Source: Burkholderiaceae bacterium (GTDB taxonomy: Bacteria; Pseudomonadota; Gammaproteobacteria; Burkholderiales; Burkholderiaceae_E). From it: a stretch of DNA of 64,000 nucleotides. The stretch covers positions 62,001-126,000 of the forward strand of contig JADJVQ010000008.1 in NCBI GenBank assembly GCA_016710525.1, given 5' to 3'. How positions within the stretch are numbered: position 1 is the first letter of the stretch; each line of letters begins with the position of its first letter. Below are positions 27,178 to 38,211 of this stretch, one piece after another. The notes beneath the pieces are model-generated. The model was given only the letters and a program-made list of their open reading frames with translations, searched no databases and had not been told where the DNA came from. The translations under genes were made by a program, and so were the position numbers.

Positions 27178-27204
27178 GCTGCGATGCAGCGCTAGAATCG
27201 CTGC
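27178..27204 (+). promoter_or_regulatory. Palindrome and -10 element immediately before puuD
   Basis: GCTGC-GAT-GCAGC (27178-27190) is followed by TAGAAT (27193-27198), a good -10 hexamer placed so that transcription would begin at or next to the puuD ATG (27205). No Shine-Dalgarno sequence is seen, so a leaderless mRNA is possible. The palindrome would overlap the promoter and could be an operator. Confidence 0.4.
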
Positions 27205-28398
27205 ATGGAATCCTATCTGCTCGACTGGGCGAACCTGCTGGTCCGCTGGCTGCACCTGATCACCGGCATCGCCTGGATCGGGTCTTCGTTCTATTTCGTC
27301 TGGCTGGACAACCACCTCACGGCTCCGGTGCGTCCGGCCGATCGTGAGCGCGGCGTCCACGGCGAGTTGTGGTCGGTGCACGGCGGCGGGTTCTACCACA
27401 GCCAGAAGTTCCTGACCGGGCCCCGCGGCGAGCCGCTGACCGAAGACCTGCACTGGTTCAAGTGGGAGGCCTACAGCACCTGGCTGTCGGGCATGGGCCT
27501 GCTGGCCATCGTGTACTGGTTCGGCGCGTCGACCTACCTGATCGACCGTTCGGTGATGCCGCTCTCGGTGCCCGCGGCCATCGGCGTGTCGGCCGCCACC
27601 ATCGTGGTGGGCTGGCTGGTCTACGACCGGCTGTGCCGGCTGCTGCGCAACCGCGACACCTTGCTGGCGGGCGCGGTGTTCGTGTTCGTGGTGGCGGTGG
27701 CCTGGGCGCTGTTCCAGGTGTTCAGCGCGCGTGCGGCGTATCTGCATGTGGGCGCGATGCTGGGCACGCTGATGGTTGCCAATGTGGTGATGGTGATCAT
27801 TCCGGGGCAGCGCCGCATGGTCGGGCAGATCCGCGCCGGGCAGGCGCCCGATCCCGAACCGGGCCGTCAGGGCAAGCTGCGCTCGACCCACAACACCTAT
27901 TTCACGCTGCCGGTGCTGTTCATCATGATCAGCGGCCACTACCCGTTCACCTACAGCCATCGTTTCGGCTGGCTGGTGCTGGCGGTGGTGATGCTGGCCG
28001 GTGTGCTGATCCGCCAGTTCTTCGTGCTGCGCCACAAGGGCATCGTCAAGCCATGGCTGCCGCTGGCGGCCTGCGCGCTGCTGGCGGGCGTGGCGGCGGC
28101 GCTGGCCCCGGCGCGATCGCCATCGGCCGCGCTGCCTGCGGGGGTCGATGCCATCGCGCGCGTCGAGCAGGTGGTGCAGCGGCGCTGTGTGTCCTGTCAT
28201 GCCGACCATCCGACCCAGGCCGGCTTCGCCCAGCCGCCCAAGGGCGTGGTCCTGCAGACGCGCGAGCAACTGCTGCAGCATGCGGCCAAGGTCAGCGAGA
28301 CGGTGGCCAGCCGCTACATGCCGATCGGCAATCTCACCGGCATGACCGACGAGGAGCGCGGCTGGGTGGCGGGGTGGTACGCGGGATTGCCGCGCTGA
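27205..28398 (+). CDS. puuD: Membrane-bound urate hydroxylase with cytochrome c domain
   Basis: Oxidises urate to 5-hydroxyisourate at the inner membrane, passing electrons to the respiratory chain through a fused haem. 397 residues: an N-terminal multi-helix urate oxidase part (HLITGIAWIGSSFYFVWLDN, HGELWSVHGGGFYHSQKF, EDLHWFKWEAYSTWLSG are hallmark stretches) and a C-terminal cytochrome c domain with CVSCH at residues 328-332 and a candidate axial Met in MPIGN. It fits the xanthine dehydrogenase genes that end convergently 78 bp away: XdhAB makes the urate used here. HIU hydrolase and OHCU decarboxylase are not in the window. Confidence 0.95.
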   Translation: MESYLLDWANLLVRWLHLITGIAWIGSSFYFVWLDNHLTAPVRPADRERGVHGELWSVHGGGFYHSQKFLTGPRGEPLTEDLHWFKWEAYSTWLSGMGLLAIVYWFGASTYLIDRSVMPLSVPAAIGVSAATIVVGWLVYDRLCRLLRNRDTLLAGAVFVFVVAVAWALFQVFSARAAYLHVGAMLGTLMVANVVMVIIPGQRRMVGQIRAGQAPDPEPGRQGKLRSTHNTYFTLPVLFIMISGHYPFTYSHRFGWLVLAVVMLAGVLIRQFFVLRHKGIVKPWLPLAACALLAGVAAALAPARSPSAALPAGVDAIARVEQVVQRRCVSCHADHPTQAGFAQPPKGVVLQTREQLLQHAAKVSETVASRYMPIGNLTGMTDEERGWVAGWYAGLPR

Positions 28399-28476
28399 CC
28401 TGACTGCCTGGGCGCATGGTCCGCCCGCTTGCCGTCGCGCAGGCGATCAGGTGCGCCCACGCGGGCAGTTGTCCGT

Positions 28477-30821
28477 TCAATCGTCCGATCGGCCGCGCGG
28501 TTCGTTCAATGCGGCAAGCAGGACCGCCGGTGTGCAGGGCGCCACCGACACCCGCACGCCGTCGACACTGGCCACCGCCTCCCGGATGGCCTCGTACACG
28601 GCGATCCCCAGCATGAACGGCGGCTCGCCCACCGCCTTCGAGCCGAACAGGTTGCTTTCGGGATTGGCCTCGGGCCACAGGGCGACGGTGAAGTGCTCGG
28701 GCACGTCGCCGCTGGTGGGAATTTTATAGGTCGAGGGCGCATGGGTCGTCAGCAGGCCGCGCTCGTTCCAGACCAGCTCTTCGGTGGTCAGCCAGCCCAT
28801 GCCCTGCACGAAGGCGCCCTCGATCTGGCCGATGTCGATCGCCGGATTGATGCTGCGGCCGACGTCGTGAAGGATGTCGACCGCCATGACCCGCGACTCG
28901 CCCGTGAGCACGTCGAGCGCCACTTCGACGCAAGCCGCGCCGTAGGCGAAGTAGTAGAACGGTCGGCCGCTCAGGGTCTGCTTGTCATAGTGGATCTTGG
29001 GCGTGCGGTAGAACCCGTCGGACCACAACTGAACCCGCGCGGCATACGCTTCGCGGACGACGTCCTCGAAACGCCGGACTCCGCTCGGACTGTGCACCTG
29101 GCCGCCGGCCAGGCGGACCGCGTCGGGTTGCACGCCATCGCGCCCGGCGACAAACGATGCCAGGCGTTCGCGCACGGTCCGGGCGGCCGCCTGCGCCGCG
29201 CGGCCGTTCAGGTCGGTGCCCGCGGACGCGGCGGTGGCCGATGCGTTGGGCACTCGGGCCGTATCGCTGGCGCTGATCCTGACGCGGGCCAGGGGCACGC
29301 CCAGTTCGTCGGCCACGACCTGGCAGACCTTGGTATGCAGGCCCTGGCCCATTTCGGTGCCGCCGTGGTTCACCAGCACCGATCCGTCGGTATACACCGA
29401 CACCAGCGCGCCGGCCTGGTTGAACTGGGTGGCGGTGAACGAGATCCCGAACTTCACCGGGGTGATCGCCAATCCGCGCTTGAGCAGCGGATGGGCCGCG
29501 TTCCAGGCGGCGACCGATTCGCGCCGGGCGCGGTAGTCGCTGTCGCGCGCGAGTTGCGCGATCAGCTGCGGCGCGATGTTGTCTTCGAGCTCCATGCCGT
29601 AGTGCGTGACATTGCGCGGCGCCTCGCCATAGAGGTTGCGCTGACGCACGTCGAGCGGGTCCAGGCCCAGCGTGTGCGCGATGTCGCCGAGGATGGTCTC
29701 GATCGCGATCACGCCCTGCGGCCCGCCGAAGCCGCGAAACGCAGTGTTGGACTGGGTGTTGGTGCGGCAGCGCAGCGACTCGATGTCGACATGGGCCAGG
29801 TAGTAGGCGTTGTCCGCATGAAAGACCGAGCGGTCGTTCACCGGCCCGGACAGGTCGGCGCTGAAGCCGCACTGGCTGGCCATCATCAGCTGCAGGCCAT
29901 TGAGCAGGCCATCGGGCTCGAATCCGACCGTGTAGCGGTACAGGTAGTTATGCCGCTTGCCGGTGATCATGATGTCGTCGTCACGATCGAGGCGCATCTT
30001 CACCGGATGGCCGGTCTTGTGGGCGGCCAGCGCTGCCCAGACGGCCACGTGACCGGCCTGCGTCTCCTTGCCTCCGAAGCCGCCGCCCATCCGGCGGCAT
30101 TGCACCTGAACCGCGTGCTGGGGCAGTGCCAGCGCGTGCGCGATCCAATGCTGGATTTCTCCCGGGTGCTGACTGGAGACATGCACCACCCAGCCCTGCT
30201 GCTCCTGGCCGATCGCGTACGCGATCTGGCCTTCGAGGTAAAAATGCTCCTGGCCGCCGATGCGGAACTCACCGGCCAGGGTGCAGGGGCTGGCGTCGAT
30301 GGCGGCCTGCGCGTCGCCGCGCTGCAGGCGGACTGGCGGCAGCACGTAAGCCTGCTGCGCCATCGCGTCTTCGATGCTGAGGATGGCTGGCAGCGGGGTG
30401 ATGTCGCAGGTCACGAGACGGGCCGCACGCAGGGCCAGTCGATGGGAGGTGGCCACCACCAGGGCCACCACCTGCCCGACGTGCAGCACCTGACCGGTCG
30501 CCAGGATCGGCTCGTCATGGGCAGGCGTGGCGAAGCATCCGTCGCCGGGCACATCCGCGGCGGTCACGACCGCGATCACGCCGGGCAGGGCCAGCGCGGC
30601 CGAGGCATCGATGCCCCGCAGGTGGCCGTGCGCGACCGGGCTCATCACCGGGGCCGCATGCAGGCTGCCTTCCAGCAGGGCGATGTCGTCGACATACTGC
30701 GCTTCGCCCGTGATGTGGGCCCGGGCGCTCTCGTGCGCGACCGACTGGCCGGTGATCGTGCCGAGATGCCGATCCTCGGCGGGCAGGGGCCGGTCCGCGC
30801 CCTGCGCTGCGGGCGGCGTGT

Positions 30822-30825
<4 letters not shown>
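28477..30825 (-). CDS. xdhB: Xanthine dehydrogenase, molybdopterin-binding subunit
   Basis: Large catalytic subunit that hydroxylates hypoxanthine and xanthine to urate, 782 residues. The start at 30825 overlaps the xdhA stop (ATGA); a longer frame upstream is only shadow of xdhA. Moco-contacting motifs are GGGFGGKETQ (about 251-260), AFRGFGGPQG, GTEMGQGLHTK and the active-site glutamate in GEPPFMLG (about 729). Key substrate residues appear conserved in order with bacterial XdhB. The cofactor-insertion factor XdhC usually encoded beside it is absent here. Confidence 0.96.
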
Positions 30826-32285
<1,460 letters not shown>

Positions 32286-32370
32286 GGTCGATGGCGAAGG
32301 AGCGGCGGATGCCAGGATGGCCTCACGGGCGGGGGATCCTTGCACGATAGGCGGCGCCGAGGCACCGAAC

Positions 32371-32399
32371 ATATGAAATCGGATATGAACACTATATGA
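32371..32399. promoter_or_regulatory. Three ATATGA direct repeats between xdhA and lysR
   Basis: ATATGA occurs at 32371, 32383 and 32394, spaced 12 and 11 bp, so all lie on one face of the helix. They sit in the 122-bp divergent region, and the last one overlaps TATGAT (32395-32400), a near-consensus -10 for the LysR gene. They are likely binding sites for the LysR protein or for a purine-responsive repressor. Confidence 0.5.
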
Positions 32400-32407
32400 T
32401 CATTCGG

Positions 32408-33340
32408 ATGGAAAATCCGGCGCGACTGGCCAAGATCGATCTTCACCTGATCAAAGTCCTCCATACCTTGCTGCTGACCCACAGTGTCTCGACGAGCGCC
32501 CTGCGCCTGGGCATGCACCAGCCCGCGGTCAGCACGGCGCTGGCCCGCCTGCGCGAGCTCACCGGCGATCCCATTCTGGTGCGCGCAGGCCGCGCAATGG
32601 TGCCCACCGACACCGCGCGTGCACTGCTTGCACCGGCAACGGACATCCTGTCGGCGGCCGAGCGCCTCTTCTCGGGGCATGCCGCCACGCGCTTCGAACC
32701 GGCCAGCAGCACCCGGGTGTTCCGGGTCGCCGCGAGCGATTACCTCGATCCGCAGTTCCTGCCGTTGCTGGTGGCCGGCATCAAGCGCGAAGCGCCCTTG
32801 TCCGGCATCGAAATCCTGCCCCTCAGCGCCGATTTCGATTACCGCCAGCGTCTGGCGGCCGGCGAGATCGATCTGGTCGTGGGCAATTGGCTGTCGCCGC
32901 CGGCGGACCTGCACATCGGGCGCCTGTTCCAGGACGAGATCGTCTGCCTGGTCGCCGCCCGGCATCCGGCCGTGCGTCGCGGCTGGACTGCCGAGAAGTA
33001 CCTGGCCTGCGATCACATCGCGCCCACGCCCACTCATCCCGGGGCGCGCGGCATCATCGACGAGCTGCTCGCGCAATCGGGCCTGCGCCGCAGCATCAGC
33101 GTGCGCTGCCCGCACTTCGCGCTGACCCCGGCGATGGTCTCCGACAGCCTGCTGGTGCTCACCACCGGGCGGCTGTTCTGCACGAGCTTCACCGCCAGCC
33201 TGCCGGTGCGCATCGTGCCGTGTCCGGTGCCGATGCCGGCTCTCAAGTACTATCAGCTGTGGCATGACCGCACCCAGCAGTCGGCGGCATGCAAGTGGCT
33301 GCGCGATCAGGTTCGTCGCGTGGCTTCGCGCCTCCGATAA
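32408..33340 (+). CDS. LysR-family regulator, probable xdh/purine regulator
   Basis: 310 residues from the ATG at 32408 (or 314 from the ATG at 32396, which overlaps the repeat/-10 element and so seems less likely). The helix-turn-helix is at about 15-60 (HTLLLTHSVSTSALRLGMHQPAVSTALARLRE), followed by GDPILVRAGRAMVPT, an NodD/PnbR-subgroup feature, and an effector domain. No Shine-Dalgarno sequence is seen, and the -10 is only 8 bp upstream, which suggests a leaderless transcript. It is divergent from xdhAB and directly upstream of the purine ABC transporter, so it may control both sides. Confidence 0.9.
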   Translation: MENPARLAKIDLHLIKVLHTLLLTHSVSTSALRLGMHQPAVSTALARLRELTGDPILVRAGRAMVPTDTARALLAPATDILSAAERLFSGHAATRFEPASSTRVFRVAASDYLDPQFLPLLVAGIKREAPLSGIEILPLSADFDYRQRLAAGEIDLVVGNWLSPPADLHIGRLFQDEIVCLVAARHPAVRRGWTAEKYLACDHIAPTPTHPGARGIIDELLAQSGLRRSISVRCPHFALTPAMVSDSLLVLTTGRLFCTSFTASLPVRIVPCPVPMPALKYYQLWHDRTQQSAACKWLRDQVRRVASRLR

Positions 33341-33367
33341 GCATCGCTCCCGACTGCCGGTCCGCCC

Positions 33368-34903
33368 ATGACTGCCGCCCGCCTCGAACTGCGCGACATC
33401 AGCAAACAGTACCCCGCGGTGCTCGCCAACGACAGCGTGTCGCTCACGGTCGCGCCCGGCGAGATCCATGCCGTTCTGGGCGAAAACGGCGCCGGCAAAT
33501 CGACCCTGATGAAGATCATCTACGGTGCGGTCCGCCCCGATGCCGGCACCGTGGTCTTCGACGGCCAGCCGGTGAAGGTGCGCAGCCCCAGCGAGGCGCG
33601 CGCGCTGGGCATTGCGATGGTCTTCCAGCATTTTTCGCTGTTCGAGACCCTGAGCGTCGCCGAGAACGTGATGCTCGGACTGCCCGCGGGGCAGTCGCTG
33701 GCCGACATCAGCCGGCGCATCCGCGACAAGGCGATGGAGTACGGCCAGGAGATCGATCCCGAGCGCCCGGTCCACACCTTGTCGGTCGGAGAGCGCCAGC
33801 GCGTCGAGATCGTGCGGGCGCTGCTGGTCGAGCCGCGCCTGCTGATCCTGGACGAACCCACCTCGGTGCTGATGCCCCAGGCGGTCGATCGGCTGTTCGT
33901 CACGCTGCGCAAGCTCGCCGACACCGGCTGCAGCATCCTGTACATCAGCCACAAGCTCGATGAGATCCGCTCGCTGTGCCATCGCTGCACGGTGCTGCGC
34001 GCCGGCCGCGTGACGGGCGTGGTCGACCCCGCGGTCGAGTCCAACGCCAGCCTGTCGCGCCTGATGATCGGCAGCGATCTGCCGGCGCTGCCGGCGCGCG
34101 AGGACCGGCGCGGCGAGCTCGCGCTCGAGCTGCGGGCGCTGACGCTGGCGCGGGCCGACCAGCACGGCGTTTCGCTGCAGGCGCTGTCGCTCACCGTGCG
34201 CAGCGGCGAGATCGTCGGCATCGCCGGCGTGTCCGGCAATGGCCAGCAGGAGATGCTGGCCGCGCTGTCCGGTGAAGACCCGCGCGCGCAGCCCGCGTCC
34301 GTGCGGCTGTTCGGCGAACCGATCGGCGCGCTGGGTCCGGCCCGCCGGCGCCGCCTGGGCCTTCACTTCGTGCCCGAGGAACGGCTGGGCCGCGGCGCCG
34401 TGCCGTCGATGTCCCTGCTGCAGAACATGCTGCTCACCCGCGCCGACCGGCATACCGTGGGCCGGGGCGGCTGGCTGCGGCTGGACCGCGTCGCCCGGCT
34501 GGCGGCCGGGGTCGTCGAGCGGTTCCGGGTCAAGACGCCCGGCGTCCAGGCGGCCGCCCGCAGCCTGTCCGGAGGCAATCTGCAGAAGTTCATCGTCGGT
34601 CGCGAGATCGATGCGAAGCCGCGCGTGCTGGTCATCGCGCAGCCCACCTGGGGGGTCGACGTCGGCGCCTCGGCCCAGATCCGCGCCGAACTGCTGGCGC
34701 TGCGCGACGCCGGGTGCGCGCTGCTGCTGGTGTCCGAAGAGCTCGACGAGCTGTTCGAGCTCAGCGATCGGCTGCATGTCATCGCGGGCGGGCGGCTGTC
34801 GCCGTCGATCGCGACCGGCGAGGCCACGGTCGGCCTGATCGGCGAATGGATGAGCGGCCTGTGGCCGGCAGAGCCTGAAAGCGGGAGCCGGCATGCGGCT
34901 TGA
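33368..34903 (+). CDS. Nucleoside/purine ABC transporter ATP-binding protein
   Basis: Double ATPase of the YufO/NupA type in the sugar-ABC-like class, 511 residues. The first half has GENGAGKST (about 38-46), LSVGERQRVEIVRALL and LLILDEPTSVL. The second half has the signature LSGGNLQKFIVGREI and a degenerate Walker B (VLVIAQPTWGVD), as usual for this family; the second Walker A is replaced by GVSGNGQQE. It starts a + strand operon of ATPase, two permeases and a BMP lipoprotein and overlaps the next gene by 11 bp. Confidence 0.93.
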   Translation: MTAARLELRDISKQYPAVLANDSVSLTVAPGEIHAVLGENGAGKSTLMKIIYGAVRPDAGTVVFDGQPVKVRSPSEARALGIAMVFQHFSLFETLSVAENVMLGLPAGQSLADISRRIRDKAMEYGQEIDPERPVHTLSVGERQRVEIVRALLVEPRLLILDEPTSVLMPQAVDRLFVTLRKLADTGCSILYISHKLDEIRSLCHRCTVLRAGRVTGVVDPAVESNASLSRLMIGSDLPALPAREDRRGELALELRALTLARADQHGVSLQALSLTVRSGEIVGIAGVSGNGQQEMLAALSGEDPRAQPASVRLFGEPIGALGPARRRRLGLHFVPEERLGRGAVPSMSLLQNMLLTRADRHTVGRGGWLRLDRVARLAAGVVERFRVKTPGVQAAARSLSGGNLQKFIVGREIDAKPRVLVIAQPTWGVDVGASAQIRAELLALRDAGCALLLVSEELDELFELSDRLHVIAGGRLSPSIATGEATVGLIGEWMSGLWPAEPESGSRHAA

Positions 34904-35945
34904 GGCGCGCGCCCAGCCATCGGCCGCGATGGCTCTGCTCTCGCCAGTGCTGGCGCTGGCGCTGACCGTGCTGATCGGCGTGCTGCTGTTCTCGGCGCTG
35001 GGCAAGGATCCTCTGCGCGGCCTGGCCGTGTTCTTCTGGGAGCCGCTGCGCACCGGTTACGCGCTGACCGAGCTGGGCGTGAAGGCCACGCCGCTGGTGC
35101 TGTGCGCACTCGGCCTGATCGTGTGCTTCCGGGCCAACGTCTGGAACATCGGTGCGGAGGGGCAACTGCTGGCCGGCGCCATGGCCGGGGGCGCGGTCGC
35201 GCTTCTGGCCGGTCCGGGCTCGGGGCTGTACATGCTGCCCGCGGTGCTGGCCGCCGGCGTGCTGGGCGGCATGGCATGGGCATCGATCACCGCTTGGCTG
35301 CGCGACCGCGCCAACGCCAATGAAATCCTGGTCAGCCTGATGCTGGTCTATGTGGCGCAGCTGCTGCTGGCCTTCCTGGTCCACGGGCCCCTGAAAGACC
35401 CGCAGGGATACAACTTTCCCCAGACCCGGATGTTCCTCCCCGACGTGCTGATGCCGCTGCTGGTGCGCGGTACCCGCCTGCATCTGGGGGCGCTGCTGGC
35501 GCTGGTCGCGGTGCCCTGCATCGGCGTGTTTCTGTTCCGCAGCTTCGCCGGCTATCAGCTGCAGGTGGGCGGGCTCGCGCCGCTGGCGGCGCGCTACGCC
35601 GGCTTTTCGTCGCGCACGGCCCTGTGGCAGGCCATGCTGCTCTCGGGTGGACTGGCGGGGCTGGCCGGCGCCATCGAAGCGGCCGGGCCGCTCGGCCAGC
35701 TCACCCCGCACGTGTCCTCGGGGTATGGCTTTGCGGCCATCATCGTGGCCTTCGTGGGCCGGCTGCATCCGGTGGGCGTGGTGTTTGCAGCGATCCTGAT
35801 GTCCATGTTCTACATCGGCGGTGAACTGGCGCAATCCCGTCTCGGTCTGCCCAGCGCGCTCACCGGTGTCTTCCAGGGCCTGCTGCTGATCGCGCTGCTG
35901 GCCTGCGACACGCTCATCCACTATCGGGTGAGGCTGGCGCGATGA
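34893..35945 (+). CDS. Nucleoside/purine ABC transporter permease 1
   Basis: BPD-2-type permease of the YufP/NupB class, 350 residues with about nine membrane helices. FRANVWNIGAEGQLLAGAM (about 73-91) is the characteristic family sequence, with EILVSLMLVYVAQLLL and GYGFAAIIVAFVGRLHPVGV later. It overlaps the ATPase gene and precedes the second permease. Confidence 0.93.
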   Translation: MRLEARAQPSAAMALLSPVLALALTVLIGVLLFSALGKDPLRGLAVFFWEPLRTGYALTELGVKATPLVLCALGLIVCFRANVWNIGAEGQLLAGAMAGGAVALLAGPGSGLYMLPAVLAAGVLGGMAWASITAWLRDRANANEILVSLMLVYVAQLLLAFLVHGPLKDPQGYNFPQTRMFLPDVLMPLLVRGTRLHLGALLALVAVPCIGVFLFRSFAGYQLQVGGLAPLAARYAGFSSRTALWQAMLLSGGLAGLAGAIEAAGPLGQLTPHVSSGYGFAAIIVAFVGRLHPVGVVFAAILMSMFYIGGELAQSRLGLPSALTGVFQGLLLIALLACDTLIHYRVRLAR

Positions 35946-36010
35946 CCCGGACCACCCGATGAACCCCATCGCCCCATGCCGATGAACATCCGCATCCCAC
36001 GGGAGGCCGC

Positions 36011-36931
36011 TTGGACGCTGTCGCGCTGCTGATCGCCGCCACGCTGAACGCCGGCACGCCGCTGGCCCTGGCGGCGCTGGGTCTGCTGCTCAACGAAAAG
36101 GCCGGCGTGGTCAACCTGGGGGCCGAGGGCATCCTGCTGATGGCGGCGGTCGCCGGATTCGCCGTGGCTTTCGGCTCGGGCAGTCCGGCGCTGGGCCTGG
36201 CGGCCGGCGCCGCGGTCGGCGCGGCGATGGCCGGCCTGCTCGGCGTGCTGGTGATCTGGCTGAACACCAACCAGTACGCCAGCGGGCTGGCGCTCAGCCT
36301 GTTCGGGGGCGGCCTGTCGGCCTTCGCCGGCCTGCCCTATGTGGGCAAGAATCTTCCGCCGGCGCCGGTGTGGCCGGTGCCGGTGCTCTCCGACATTCCC
36401 TGGCTCGGGCCGGCCCTGTTTCGCCAGTCGCCGATGGTCTACCTCACCATTGCGATCGCGCTGGCACTGATCTGGTTCCTGGACCGCACCAGATCCGGGC
36501 TGGTTCTGCGCGCCGTCGGCGAATCGCCCGAGGCCGCGCACGCGCTGGGCTACCCGGTCCGGCGCATCCGTCTGGCGGCGATGATGGCCGGCGGGCTGCT
36601 GTGCGGCGTGGCCGGCGCGTTCATCTCCGTCCTCTACACACCCTTGTGGGTCGAGGGCATGATTGCCGGACGCGGATGGATCGCGCTGGCGCTCACGGTT
36701 TTCGCGACATGGCGCCCGGCCCGGGTCTTGCTTGGAGCGTATCTGTTCGGCGGCGTCACCATGCTTCAGTTCCATCTGCAGGGCATGGGGGTGCAGGTCG
36801 CCAGCCAGTGGCTGTCGATGTTGCCCTATGTCGCCACGGTGGTCGTGCTGGCCCTGATCTCCCGGAACCCGGCCTGGATCCGTGTCAACATGCCCGCCTC
36901 TCTGGGCAAGCCCTTTCACCCGGGCCACTGA
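36011..36931 (+). CDS. Nucleoside/purine ABC transporter permease 2
   Basis: Second permease of the YufQ/NupC class, 306 residues, probable TTG start with GGGAGG a few bases upstream. Family sequences are LLLNEKAGVVNLGAEGILLM (about 26-45), GYPVRRIRLAAMMAGGLLCGVAGA and GRGWIALALTVFATWRPAR. It pairs with permease 1 as a heterodimeric channel. The BMP lipoprotein gene follows after 31 bp. Confidence 0.92.
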   Translation: MDAVALLIAATLNAGTPLALAALGLLLNEKAGVVNLGAEGILLMAAVAGFAVAFGSGSPALGLAAGAAVGAAMAGLLGVLVIWLNTNQYASGLALSLFGGGLSAFAGLPYVGKNLPPAPVWPVPVLSDIPWLGPALFRQSPMVYLTIAIALALIWFLDRTRSGLVLRAVGESPEAAHALGYPVRRIRLAAMMAGGLLCGVAGAFISVLYTPLWVEGMIAGRGWIALALTVFATWRPARVLLGAYLFGGVTMLQFHLQGMGVQVASQWLSMLPYVATVVVLALISRNPAWIRVNMPASLGKPFHPGH

Positions 36932-36962
36932 GTTTTCAGCAATCAAACGAGGAGAATTCCCG

Positions 36963-38126
36963 ATGTTCGATACCCGTAAACGCGGCTGGCTGCGCCAGGC
37001 TGCCGTCCTGGGCGTGGCTGCCTTGTCCCTGGCCGGCTGCGGCAAGAAGGAAGAACCGGCGCCGCCGGCCGCCGCTGCGCCCGCACCCGCCGCCGCGCCG
37101 GCACCCGCGCCGGCGCCCGAGCCCCTGAAGATCGGCTTCGCCTATGTCGGCCCTGTGGGCGATGCCGGCTGGACCTTCGCGCACGACAACGCCCGCAAGG
37201 CCATCGAGGCCGAGTTCGGCGCCAAGGTCAAGACCAGCTTCGTCGAGAACGTGCCCGAAGGGCCCGATGCCGAGCGCGTGATCCGCGACCTGGCCTCGCA
37301 GGGCAACAAGCTGATCTTCGGCACCACCTTCGGCTACATGGAGCCGATGCTCAAGGTGGCCGCTGGCGCCAAGGATGTGCGCTTCGAGCATGCCACCGGC
37401 TACAAGAGCGCCGAGAACATGCGCACCTACGATTCGCGCACCTATGAAGGCGCCTACATGGCGGGTGTGATCGCCGGCAAGATGACCAAGTCCAATACCC
37501 TGGGGGTGGTTGCCTCGATCCCCATTCCCGAGGTCATCCGCAACATCAACTCGTTCACGCTGGGCGCGCAGTCGGTCAATCCCAAGGTGAAAACCAAGGT
37601 GGTCTGGGTGAACAAGTGGTTCGATCCGCCCAAGGAGTCCGAAGCCGCCACCTCCCTGATCAACCAGGGCGCCGACGTGCTGATGCAGAACACCGACTCG
37701 GCCGCGGTGCTGCAGACCGCCGAGAAGATGGGCAAGTTCGCTTTCGGCTGGGACAGCGACATGAGCAAGTTCGGCCCGGGCGCGCATCTGGCGTCCGCGG
37801 TGATCAACTGGGCGCCGTACTACAAGAAGGCGACCAAGGACGTGCTCGAGAACACCTGGAAAAGCGAAGGCGTGTGGTGGGGCGTCAAGGAAGGCGCGAT
37901 CGACCTGGTCTCGATCTCGGACAAGATCCCGGAAGACACCCGCAAGAAGGTCGACGAAATCAAGGAAGGCCTGAAGAGCGGCGCGTTCGTGATCTGGAAG
38001 GGCCCGATCAAGGACCAGTCCGGCAAGGAAATGCTGGCCAAGGACGCGGTGGCTGACGACAAATTCCTGCATGACGTGAAGTGGTATGTGCAGGGCGTCG
38101 ACGGCAAAGTCCCCAGCGGTAGCTAA
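36963..38126 (+). CDS. BMP-family purine/nucleoside-binding lipoprotein
   Basis: Substrate receptor of the preceding ABC transporter, 387 residues, BmpA/Med/PnrA family. Signal and lipobox LSLAGC put the lipidated cysteine at about residue 27, followed by an unusual AP-rich linker (about 35-55). The receptor begins KIGFAYVGPVGDAGWTFAHD and has TTFGYMEPMLKVA and AYMAGVIAGKM, typical of the family. AGGAG precedes the ATG. Together with the permeases and xdhAB the ligand is probably a purine base or nucleoside. Confidence 0.95.
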   Translation: MFDTRKRGWLRQAAVLGVAALSLAGCGKKEEPAPPAAAAPAPAAAPAPAPAPEPLKIGFAYVGPVGDAGWTFAHDNARKAIEAEFGAKVKTSFVENVPEGPDAERVIRDLASQGNKLIFGTTFGYMEPMLKVAAGAKDVRFEHATGYKSAENMRTYDSRTYEGAYMAGVIAGKMTKSNTLGVVASIPIPEVIRNINSFTLGAQSVNPKVKTKVVWVNKWFDPPKESEAATSLINQGADVLMQNTDSAAVLQTAEKMGKFAFGWDSDMSKFGPGAHLASAVINWAPYYKKATKDVLENTWKSEGVWWGVKEGAIDLVSISDKIPEDTRKKVDEIKEGLKSGAFVIWKGPIKDQSGKEMLAKDAVADDKFLHDVKWYVQGVDGKVPSGS

Positions 38127-38211
38127 GGCGAACCGGTGAAGGGGGGCCACCGGCCCGCCGGCCGGCGCGCCGCCCTGCCGGCTGGCGCGCCGCCCTGACG
38201 GGCACCCACTC

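Noticed and set aside
38140..38200. Short GCCGGC/GGCGCGCCGCCCTG repeats before the Rieske gene
   Set aside because: Two imperfect copies in GC-rich intergenic DNA; no further pattern or clear role.
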